64,000 nt of DNA from NCBI RefSeq assembly GCF_022163125.1, contig NZ_CP091881.1, positions 4,588,001 through 4,652,000 of the forward strand, written 5' to 3'. Within the stretch, counting starts at the first letter, position 1, and the number at the start of each line of letters is the position of its first letter. The translations under genes were made by a program, and so were the position numbers. The notes below the pieces were generated by a model that was not told the origin of the DNA, did no database searches, and worked only from the letters and a program-made list of their open reading frames with translations. This document shows positions 1 to 9,800 of the stretch, piece by piece. The DNA is from Paenibacillus sp. HWE-109. GTDB lineage: Bacteria > Bacillota > Bacilli > Paenibacillales > NBRC-103111.

Positions 1-721
1 CTCTTGATTTTCCATAATGCTCCTTCATGCAATTCTGGTATGTTTCATACAAGTATTCTCCTACTTTGCCTTTGTCTTTCACATAGTCTCTGATCTCCGA
101 TAATGTGGTCTTTAAATGTGAGGCAACACCCATACATGGTATTAGCACAAGTGGTACTCCGCAATTTAATACTGTCCGAGAGGCATGCAGATCTTGAAAC
201 AGATTGAATTCTTTCGTATCCGGCCAATGCAAAGCATGACCTCCCAACCACACAACGACGATCTTCTCAATAATTCTTGGCTCCATAAGTATAGCTGAAG
301 CGACGTTCGTGATAGCCCCGATCGCAACCACATAAAGAGGATCGTCCTCTTCAGAAGCCATCGCTCGTTCGATTAAATTTCGTGCAGCTTCGCTTTCTAC
401 TGGAGTCTCAGGTCCTGGTAAATACTTATCTGATCCACGATAGATAGGAATATTCGCCATTTCCGGCACAATTCCAGCAATTTTTTTCAGCTCCAGATAG
501 CTTTTTTCCATTCCATCATCAGGTCCAGTAGATAATTCATTAAAGAATGGTGCAGCATAAAAGGCTTCTACTTGAAGTCTTTCCTGCGATTTCAGTGCAT
601 AAACAACAGCAAATTGATCATCAATTTCATTAAAGGTATCCGTATCTAACACCATCCGAATTTTACCTTGAGGGTTTTCCAAACGTTTCAGCATTTTTTC
701 TTGTGATAAGACGTTAAGCAT
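1..721 (-). CDS. Nucleoside hydrolase, 3' end cut by window edge
   Basis: The frame reads leftward from an ATG at 719-721 and leaves the window after about 240 codons without a stop. It carries the metal- and ribose-binding signature DTDTFNEIDD near residue 25, and further on GAITNVASA and the NCGVPLVLIP block typical of the inosine-uridine preferring nucleoside hydrolase fold. These enzymes split N-ribosides into base and ribose in the cytoplasm. A TAGGAGGAG ribosome binding site lies just upstream, inside the gap after the ribokinase, so the two are probably one operon: the hydrolase frees ribose and the kinase phosphorylates it. Substrate preference (purine, pyrimidine or both) cannot be read from the visible part. 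Confidence 0.9.
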   Translation of the reverse strand, partial: MLNVLSQEKMLKRLENPQGKIRMVLDTDTFNEIDDQFAVVYALKSQERLQVEAFYAAPFFNELSTGPDDGMEKSYLELKKIAGIVPEMANIPIYRGSDKYLPGPETPVESEAARNLIERAMASEEDDPLYVVAIGAITNVASAILMEPRIIEKIVVVWLGGHALHWPDTKEFNLFQDLHASRTVLNCGVPLVLIPCMGVASHLKTTLSEIRDYVKDKGKVGEYLYETYQNCMKEHYGKSR

Positions 722-737
722 ACAGGAATCACTCCTC

Positions 738-1646
738 CTAAATGTTAGTTATTTCTTCAAACGAGGGCATTCCAGCTTGTGCCCCAAATCTAGTCACAGA
801 CGTTGAAGCGACTTTAACCGCAAATTCTACTGAATCCATCATTGTTTCACCACTTGCATAAGCTACGCTAAATCCAGCATTAAAAGCGTCCCCAGCCCCA
901 GTCGTATCAACGACTTGCACAATGGGTGCTTTCACAGTATGTAAGGAATTGTTACGTATAAAGGAGCTACCTTCCTTGCCTCGAGTAATAATAAGCTCCG
1001 CATTATATTCCTTATTCCAGAGAATCATCCTTTGCTGGAGATCAACGTTACGATCACAGAGACCTTCACTTAACAGGTCAAACTCTATTTCGTTAGGAGT
1101 AATAAAATCAGCATATTGCAAAATGTCTCTCGAGAGCTTTTGGGCAGGTGCTGGATTTAAAACAACAGGAACACCGGAAGCATGAGCAATTTGCATTGCT
1201 CGTTTAACGGAAGCAAGGGGAATTTCCAGTTGAACCAATAAAAGATCTGCTTTGCCTATTAGTTGCTCATAGTCATCCACCCATTCAGGTGTACATTGCT
1301 CATTGGCTCCTGCTACGATCACAATACAGTTATCCTCAGAGGTGTGGAGAACATTAGCCACCCCTGTAGGTACATTAAGTACCTGCTTAATCTTGTCTGT
1401 TAAGATCCCCTCAGCCTTCAAGCCATCTAAAATTTGGGCACCAAATCCATCTTTTCCAACAGCTCCAATCAAGGTAACCTTTGCACCAAGTCGCGCGCAT
1501 CCTACTGCCTGGTTTGCCCCCTTTCCTCCGGAAATTGTATGAAATGTTGAACCCGGTATTGTTTCACCCATTATTGGCATTCGATGCATTGAGACAACAA
1601 GGTCCATATTTAAACTACCGACAACGACTATATGAGGTTGTTTCAC
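738..1646 (-). CDS. rbsK: Ribokinase (PfkB family)
   Basis: A 302-residue PfkB-family sugar kinase, the normal length for ribokinase. N-terminal GSLNMDLV and GGKGANQA are the first PfkB signature region, and DTTGAGDAFNAGF near residue 250 holds the catalytic Asp and the anion hole. It converts ribose to ribose 5-phosphate with ATP. The start is GTG with AAGGAA upstream. It is the first gene of a leftward pair with the nucleoside hydrolase 16 bp downstream, and diverges from an AraC-family regulator across a 196-bp gap holding repeated half-sites. That context points to salvage of nucleoside-derived ribose; no ribose transporter is visible here. Confidence 0.93.
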   Translation of the reverse strand: MKQPHIVVVGSLNMDLVVSMHRMPIMGETIPGSTFHTISGGKGANQAVGCARLGAKVTLIGAVGKDGFGAQILDGLKAEGILTDKIKQVLNVPTGVANVLHTSEDNCIVIVAGANEQCTPEWVDDYEQLIGKADLLLVQLEIPLASVKRAMQIAHASGVPVVLNPAPAQKLSRDILQYADFITPNEIEFDLLSEGLCDRNVDLQQRMILWNKEYNAELIITRGKEGSSFIRNNSLHTVKAPIVQVVDTTGAGDAFNAGFSVAYASGETMMDSVEFAVKVASTSVTRFGAQAGMPSFEEITNI

Positions 1647-1708
1647 AGTTATTCCTTCCCTTCGACAATGTAAATCCCAACAGCATTGAAATCCCCATTC
1701 ATTTATTA

Positions 1709-1816
1709 TACGATTTGGATATTAACAGTATCTAATCTCCAACCCATATATTAATATAGCTAAAAATACCAATGATTAATTCTATAATTCGGCTAACTTT
1801 TTATATGATTTGGCTA
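1709..1816. promoter_or_regulatory. Candidate AraC-type operator, three direct half-sites
   Basis: The divergent gap holds three similar 13-mers in the same orientation: TACGATTTGGATA (1709-1721), TATAATTCGGCTA (1783-1795) and TATGATTTGGCTA (1804-1816). The last two start 21 bp apart, two helical turns, as expected for an AraC-family dimer site. The first lies 74 bp away, close to seven turns. The third half-site ends 26 bp before the regulator start, so autoregulation is plausible. Binding is inferred, not shown. Confidence 0.5.
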
Positions 1817-1842
1817 TTTTCACAACATAAGGGGGGCAAAGA

Positions 1843-2601
1843 ATGATAAGTAACCTTGACTTTTTTTATCATACTAAACGGCTTGCTGAAACTTATATTG
1901 CCATGCATCAACATACTTGTTATGAATTAGTTTATTACCAATCTGGCACAGGCACGACACGCCTAGCGGATATCGACTATCGGTACGATCCACACGCATT
2001 TACACTCATTCGCCCCGGCACTTGGCATGACGAGCGTCATGCAGTAGAAACAGAAGTGCTTTTTATCGGATTTCATATTCATAATCCATCATTTCAATTA
2101 AGTGACGGAATGCTTGTAGATACCCCAGATTACAAGATTAATAGGCTGTTACAGACCATACTCTTTGAATTTCAAAACAAGAAGGCTCACTACCACTTGC
2201 AGCTAGATTTGCTTCTTAGTACTTTGATAATTGAACTGAAACGATTACAACACTTATCAGAGTCAACCGGGAAAGATGATAAGCTAATCTATGTTCGCAA
2301 TTATATCAATGAACATTTTAATCAAAAGTTACATTTAGAAACTCTTGCTTCTATGGCGGATTATAGCTACGATCGATTTCGTCATTTATTTAAAGAAACT
2401 TATGGTGTTTCTCCAGGAGAATATATATTGAGTAAACGGATTAAACATGCGATTGAACTTCTCCGTCATACAAATATATCCATAACCTCAATTGCTTCAG
2501 AGTGTGGATTTTCTACGGACGCTCAATTCTGCACTTTATTTAAACGAGAGATTGGTGAGACTCCCCGTGCATATCGCATTCTCAGATCCGTCATTACATG
2601 A
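1843..2601 (+). CDS. AraC-family transcriptional regulator
   Basis: 252 residues. The first ~140 form an AraC-type cupin ligand-binding region, with the early histidine-rich stretch MHQHTCYELVYY and RPGTWHDE resembling the first strands of the sugar-sensing barrel. Residues ~150-250 hold two helix-turn-helix motifs, the second ending in FSTDAQFCTLFKREIGETPRAYR, which I split here as FSTDAQFCTLF and KREIGETPRAYR. An AGGGGGG ribosome binding site precedes the ATG. It is divergent from rbsK and the nucleoside hydrolase, its likely targets. The inducer is unknown; a nucleoside or ribose derivative is an inference from neighbours. Confidence 0.88.
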   Translation: MISNLDFFYHTKRLAETYIAMHQHTCYELVYYQSGTGTTRLADIDYRYDPHAFTLIRPGTWHDERHAVETEVLFIGFHIHNPSFQLSDGMLVDTPDYKINRLLQTILFEFQNKKAHYHLQLDLLLSTLIIELKRLQHLSESTGKDDKLIYVRNYINEHFNQKLHLETLASMADYSYDRFRHLFKETYGVSPGEYILSKRIKHAIELLRHTNISITSIASECGFSTDAQFCTLFKREIGETPRAYRILRSVIT

Positions 2602-2682
2602 ATGCTTCTAATAAGAAATGGAATAAAAATACAACTCTTTGGAAATCTTAAACTGGACATATGGAAGTTAGGAGAAAAGAGA

Positions 2683-3792
2683 ATGAAGTCTTTCGAATAC
2701 GGGGATAAAGAAATCAGCGGCCTGGATATAACCATTACAATGACATCGATGATTATTGGAATCGGCATCTTGACATTGCCAAGCGAGCTGGCCAAAACAG
2801 TAAACGCTTCGGATGCCTGGATGTCAATGCTTGCCGCGGGTTTACTGGCCATTGGAATCGCTTGGACAATAACCAAAATCGCCACAAATTTCAGCCAGCA
2901 AGGGTATTACGCTTATGCCTCTGCAGCAGTGACGAAACCAGTTGCATTCATTGCTGTGTTTGCGCTGTTCCTGCACTTCCTTTCCTATTGCGCATATGAA
3001 GCCAGGGCAATCTCCGATATTGCCAAACAATATTTATTTGAAACGACACCAATGGAAATTATCTCCTTTAGCTACCTTATGGTGATTGTATATGCCGTCT
3101 CCGGAAGCCGTGCTGGACTAATCCGATTAAATATCTTATTTATCCCGATTGTGATAGTTGTCACCCTAGCCGTCCTGTTGCTAAGTCTAAGCGTATTTGA
3201 TACCAAAGAATTAAAACCGTTTTTTACGACTGATTGGAAATCGTTAGCGTCAGCCATGAAATCGACCACTTTTTCACTCTTAGGTTTTGAAGTGATCCTA
3301 TTTTATATCACAATGATGAATTGTCCCCAAAAGGCTCCGAAAGCTGTCGTCATTGGCGTATTTTTACCAGTCGTTGGCTATACCGTCATTTATCTGACTT
3401 GTGTCGGGGTATTCTCACAAATGGCACTTATGGAAATAACATATCCTGTCGTCGAACTTGCGAAAGAAGTTTATATTCCGGGTGAATTTTTCGAACGTCT
3501 TGAATCGATTTTCTTTACCATTTGGATAATGGCTGCATTTACAACGACTGTAATGGCCTATGATTGCACGATTTATGCACTGCAATCTTTATTTACTAAG
3601 CCTAAACATAAAACGTGGGTATTCGTTCTTAGCCCTATCATATATTTAATGAGTATGCTTCCAAAAAACATGTCTGATTTCAGTAAGATGGGACCCATCA
3701 TCAGTTATTTCGGTATTGTTGTTAGTATGTTGTTCCCTATGTTGATTCATATAGTGGCCAAGCTTCGAGGAGTAAAGAGCGATGTTTCCTAG
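2683..3792 (+). CDS. GerAB-type spore germination permease
   Basis: 369 residues, about ten hydrophobic segments, of the endospore germination permease branch of the amino acid/polyamine/organocation superfamily. The N-terminal half shows the unwound-helix region MIIGIGILTLP used for ligand binding in this fold. In spores the B subunit sits in the inner membrane and recognises the germinant. I place the start at 2683 because TAGGAG lies at the right distance there; the frame is open 81 bp further upstream to the end of the AraC gene. No A or C subunit gene is adjacent, so this is an orphan B subunit, or it works with partners encoded elsewhere. It shares strand with the AraC gene and may be read through from it. 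Confidence 0.87.
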   Translation: MKSFEYGDKEISGLDITITMTSMIIGIGILTLPSELAKTVNASDAWMSMLAAGLLAIGIAWTITKIATNFSQQGYYAYASAAVTKPVAFIAVFALFLHFLSYCAYEARAISDIAKQYLFETTPMEIISFSYLMVIVYAVSGSRAGLIRLNILFIPIVIVVTLAVLLLSLSVFDTKELKPFFTTDWKSLASAMKSTTFSLLGFEVILFYITMMNCPQKAPKAVVIGVFLPVVGYTVIYLTCVGVFSQMALMEITYPVVELAKEVYIPGEFFERLESIFFTIWIMAAFTTTVMAYDCTIYALQSLFTKPKHKTWVFVLSPIIYLMSMLPKNMSDFSKMGPIISYFGIVVSMLFPMLIHIVAKLRGVKSDVS

Positions 3793-3807
3793 AATGATGT
3801 TAAAAGA

Positions 3808-3843
3808 CTGCCCCCTAAGTAGATCTAGCTACTTTGGGAACAG
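3808..3843. terminator. Bidirectional terminator between convergent genes
   Basis: A hairpin with arms CTGCCCCCTAAGTAG and CTACTTTGGGAACAG around a 6-nt loop, with two or three non-pairs. On the minus strand it is followed by TCTTTTAAC, so it suits the end of the large SLH gene. It also lies just past the GerAB stop. Confidence 0.7.
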
Positions 3844-3858
3844 CCTCTTATCCAACAT

Positions 3859-6800
3859 TTATTGACTTCCGTTGCTTTTCTGCGCCTTAGCTTTCAACAA
3901 AACCGTCACAGCCTCGGCTCTTGTTGCCCGATCTTGCGGCGCGAATTGCCCAGCGTCCTTGCCTTGCATGATCCCCGCTTGCTGAACGGCAGCAACACTG
4001 CTTTTTGCCCATAATGGAATGTCTGTATCATCTGCAAAATGAGTTGCTGCATTCGCACCGACTGGCTTACCTAGAGCGCCTGCAATCACCACGGCCATCT
4101 CTGCACGAGTAATCTCAGCGTTCGGACGGAAGCTGCCATCGTCATAACCGTTCATCCAACCTTCTCGCACTGCGAGCGAGATCGCTATCTGTGCCCAAGC
4201 CCCTATATCCGCGCCATCAGTGAAATTCAGCTTCGCGCCTTCCCCTTGCGGTTTCAGCGTGTTCATCAGCATGACGGCAAATTCCGCGCGCGTCACAATA
4301 CGATTCGGCTTGAACGTACCATCCGGGTAACCCGAAACGATGCCATCTTCTACGGCTTGCTTAATCCCTGCCTCTCCCCAGTGTCCAGCTATATCATTAA
4401 AATTCGTTGCTGCAACAGCCGCTTGGCCCACTGCAAATACCGCATATTTCGTAAAATGGTTCACAGTTACGGTGATTTGATCCCCATTGATCGTACCTCC
4501 AGGAACTTCCACCCACACTTTGCGGACTTCGTCATAATAAAATACCGCTGCTGTTTGGCCGCCTTGCAAACTAGCTTTGTCGAAAGTGAAGGTCAGCGTA
4601 ATCGGCTTACTGAAATTCTCCGTAAAGTTTTTCAAAATTTCGAAGATCGGGCTCGCTAGAACTTCTTTATCCGTGACTAGCTGTTGTGCATTCAATACTT
4701 TGTTTATCGTAATCTTGAGCTCTTTGGCAGAAGCATCCGCCGGGATCGAGATCACAACCTCTTGGTTCAAACTAACTTTGCCCGTTTGACCAACCGCCAA
4801 CGTCAAATTCCCATCTGTAGAGGTAACAGTCGTATCAGTTGGCGGCGTTGTATGGCTGTCAACTGGGACAACGACGGGTGGCACAACCGGTGCACGGTTC
4901 ACGGTCAATTGATACGTATTCGTCGCCAAACCATCTTCCGCTGTTACCTGAATGTTGATCACATTAGCTCCCACATTTAAGCTAGGTACGGTATAGACGT
5001 ATACATTGCCCGTTACAGAAGTAGAATGGTAAGTCACCCCCGTAACCGTCAGTGTTTGGTTGGGATTCGCTTTGGTAACGGTCCAAAGAAGACTTGTAAC
5101 CGTGCTCGCCACATCTACACGATAAGCAAGTTCAGCCGGCTCGAACGTTAAAGTGCCTTGATCAACAGTCAGTCCCGACAGCAAGGCTTCGTTGCTGGTC
5201 CTTGTGACATGGATCTTGTAGGTTTTCGTGGTCGTGCCATCCAGTGCGGTTACTTTTACGATAATGGTATTCGTACCTACATGCAATGGAATCGCTGCGC
5301 TCAGCTCTCCACTTGCAACAATCGCTCCGTTTACTTCCACGCTCGCCTTCCCATCTGCCGCCGTTGGTGTAACGGATAGATTCGCGATGCTGTTCGGTAC
5401 GCTCAGCGTATAGCTCGTTACTGCCGCGTCTAATGTTTCGTTCCATGCTCCGCTGCTTACACGCAAGCCGCTCAAATCGGCGCTATTGCTTGCTGTTTCT
5501 GCAGCTACAATCAGCGTGAATGCTTTACTCTCGCTTGCTGCGCCTTTGCTGATCGTCGCCGTTAACGTTACCGTCGTATTGCCCGCTCCATATGAAGGAC
5601 GTGATACCCTACCAGATGCTGCGTTAATTGCGGTATGGTTGGATGCCCACACAACTGTCGTTCCGTTTATTCCTGTTGCTGGCAAGCCTACTGCTTGCGT
5701 TACACTCGCTGCCCGATCGCTGCCGCCATACGTAATGGCCAGCGCCTGAATTGCAGCGGTTACCGCTTGTGTATCCGTCTGCTCTACGATTACACGAGTT
5801 GGTAAACTTTCATTCAACCTTACATCCGTTGCCGTAATCGTAAGCTGCGTACCTGCTGCTTGAGCTGTAATCGGTACGGAGTAAGCTCCACCTGCTGGTG
5901 CTAGGCCAGTTCCAAGTAAACTTGCCCCCGCTTTCACCTTTACCGTGGAACCAGGCTCTGCTGAACCTGTTACGAAAGTATCTTCCATATTCACTGTGTT
6001 CACTAAAGGTGCTGTTGGTGCTGTTTCATCGGCTATTACCGTAACAATCGCTGTTAAGCTGACATTGTTTGCTGTATGTTTGGCGATTATCGTAAGCGTC
6101 TTACCTACGGTTTGAACGGCAATTGGTATGGAGAATGTACCATCTGTCACGACAGCTGTTCCCAATAAGCCTGTACCTGCACTTACCGTTACCCTGGAGC
6201 CAGCTTCGGCTGTCCCCGTAATGGCAGTATCAGTAGCAGCTACCGCATTTACTTCCAACGGCATTGTTAAAGGGGAGGAGACCGATGTATTGATGGGCTG
6301 GCCAATGCTGTCCTTGAATGCCCCAGCAGCAATCTGTAAGGTGTTGCCCGATCCAACCAAGGCATCCTTAAAGTTAATTTCAAGTGTACTCGTGTTAGCC
6401 GTAGATGATAGGATCTCAACTGTATCCTCTGCACCTAGCGCTGTGTAGGCTGCCTGGCCTGCTCTTTTAACCGTAATCTTACTCTTCAACTCATCTAAAG
6501 TACCCGCCTGTATAGCATACATATGAAAGGTAACCGTCACTTTATTATGGCGTACGGTTATGCTTGAATTCACTGCACTATCCAGCTGTACTGCGCGGTA
6601 GTAACACCTCTTATAGGTATTTGGTGCAGGATCCATATCACCGAACGCATCCCCACTACATCCGATACCACTGGTAACGACTTTAGACAAATAGCCATAA
6701 TTAGCTGGTACAGCAGGTGCGCCGATTCCCCAGTATCTCACTTCTTTCGTTCCAGTAAATATACAATTCCCGTTCTCTGCTGCACAATCTGTCCAAACAA

Positions 6801-9800
6801 AAGTATTATCTGGTGCAGTGGGCAGCAATGTTAAAGGGGATGTAATCGTGATGTTAATCGACAAGCCATTGCTATCCTTGAACGCCCCAGGAGCTATCTG
6901 CAGCGTATTTCCTGAACCAACTAACGTGTCTTTGAAGTTAATTTCAAGCGTACTCGAGTCTGCTGTCGATGTTAGATTCGCAACCGTATCTTCAGTACCT
7001 AGCGCTGTATAGGTCGAGGCACCTGTTTTTTTAACCGTAATTTTACTCTTCAAATCTGCTAAAGATCCAGCCTGAATGGCATACGTATTAAATGTAAAAG
7101 TAACTTTGGTATTGAGTCCGCTTACCACTGTCTTTACGTTATTATCAAGCTGTATATCACGGTAAAAACACCTTTTCGTCGTGCCAAATGCAGGATCAAC
7201 ATTACCGAAAGCAGCCTTTGAACAGGCTGTAACATCCGTAATAACTAGGGATCTAAAGCCGTAATTAGCGGGTACTGCAGGTGTACCTATTCCCCAATAT
7301 CTCACTTCTTTCTTACCGGTAAAGATACAAGATTTGCCTTCTTCCGCACAATATGTCCAACCCAAGCTGCCGTCTGGCGCCGCGGGTAACAAAGTGAGAG
7401 CGGACGTCACTGGTATGTCGATGGGTTGGCCATTGCTATCCTTAAAGGTTCCCGAAGCGATTTGTATCACATTGTCTGAACCCACTAACGGATCTTTAAA
7501 AATAAATTCAAGCGTACTTAACATAGCCGTAGCTGTTGGGTTGGCAACTGTATCTTCTGCACCTAACGCTTTATAGGCGGCTTCACCTGTTCGTTTAACT
7601 GTAATCTTGCTCTTCAATTCATCTAAAGTGCCAGCCTGTATGGCATACGTATTAAATGTTATCTTCACTTTATTATTGATCCCGCTAACGACGCTCTTTA
7701 CTGCACTATCCAACTGAACGTCACGGTAGTAACATTTTTTGGACGTTCCAGGTGCTGGATCGATACTGCCGAAAGCCGCAATGGAACACGGCGTATAACT
7801 CGTAATGATTTGAGAGCTAAAGCCATAATTAGCTGGTATAGCAGGAGTGCCTATTCCCCAGTATCTCACTTCTTTCGTCCCCACAAAGCTGCAATTACCG
7901 CCATCCGCAGCACAATTCGTCCAACCCCCGCTGCCGTCCGGACCAAGACCTAACAATGTTAATGAAGACGTAATCGCTATGTCGATGAGCTGGCCATTAC
8001 TGTCCTTGAATGCCCCAGGTGCTATCTGTATCGTATTCCCTGAACCAACTAGCGTGTCCTTGAAGGTAATTTCCAGCGTACTCAACGCAGCCGTAGATAC
8101 TTTATTGGCAACGACATCTTCTGGACTTAGCGCAGCAAAGATCGTGTCACCTGTTTTTTTAACAGTGATGTGATTCTTTAAATCTTCTAAAGTGCCAGCC
8201 TGTATGGCATACGTAGAAAATGTGAATGTCACTTTATTGTTATGACCGCTAACGACGGTCGACACGTTATAATCCAACTGGACATCCCGGTAGTAACACG
8301 CTTTAAATGTTCCATTGGCCGGATCAGTATTACCGAAGGCAGCCATTGTACACGCCGTACCTCCCGAAATGACTCTGGACCGATAACCATAATTAGGTGC
8401 TGGCGTACCTATTCCCCAATATCTCACTTCTTTCAGCCCTGCAAAACTGCAATTCTCGCCATCCGCAGCACAATACGTCCAACCAGGGCTACCGTCTGGA
8501 ATAACACCTACGACGTTAGAATTCACCGCTATGTCGATGAGCTGGCCATTACTATCTTTGAACGCGTTGGACCCGATCCGTATGGCGTTCTCCGGACCAA
8601 CTAACGCATTCTTGAATTTAATTTCGAATGTACTCGAAGTAGCCGTAGAGGATACATTTTCAAGAGTATCTTCGGTATCTAGCGCTGTATAAGCAGAATC
8701 ACCCGTTTTTTTAATCGATATCTTACTTTTGAAATCTTCTAAGGTGCCAACTTGAATGGCGTACGTGTTAAATGTGACCTTCACTTTCGTATTGCTTCCG
8801 CTGATGACTGTCATCACGTTATTATCAAGTTGTACATCACGGTAGTAACACCTTTTGGCAGATGCAGATGCCGGATCACGGTTACTGAAGGACGCAAGGG
8901 TACATGCCGTATCATTTGTGCTTACGATAGATTGAAACTTATCAGGTTGGTCAATTGCCCAGAAGCGCACTTCTTTCCTTCCTGCAAAGCTGCAATTCCC
9001 ATTCTCTACGGCACAAAACGTCCAACCCAGGCTGCCGTCCGGTGCAGCGTCTATGGCAACAGGCTCCTTGAGTGCAGTAGAGACCAATAGATCTATTAGC
9101 TCACCATTCGTATCCTTGAATGCCTCAGGAGCGATCTGAATGGCGTTTCCCGACCCAACTAGCGGATCCTTAAAGTTAATTTCGAGGGTACTTGAAATTG
9201 CCGTAGAGGTTGGATTGGCAACTGTATCCTCGGCACCTAGCGCTGAATAGGCAGAATCACCTGTTCGTTTAACCAAAATTTTGCGCTTCAAATCTTCAAT
9301 AGTGCCAGCCTGTACGGCGTACATATTAAATGTGAATGTCACCTTGTTATTGAGTCCGCTAACGACCGTTGTCATTGCACTATCCAGCTGGACATCACGG
9401 TAGTAACACCTTTTCGGTGAACCTGGTGCAGGATCATAATTGCCAATAAAGTATGTTTGACATCTCGGACTATCCGTAATATTTCTAAATATATGAGTGA
9501 TAAAACCATAATTAGGACCTATCCCCCACAACCTCACTTCTTTCGTCCCTCGAAAAGAACAATTCCCGCCTTCATCACTACAATCCGTCCAACCCGGGCT
9601 GCCGTCCGGTCCCGTTGGTAATGACGTTATTGAAACGGTTACCGGCAAATTAATCGGTTGGCCATTGCTATCCTTGAAAGCTCCAGGCGCTATTTGTACC
9701 GTGTTCTCCGGACCGACTAACGTATCCTTAAATTTGATGACAAGCGTACTCGACGCAGCCGTAGAGGTTAGATTCGCAACCGTATCTTCAGCACCAAGAG

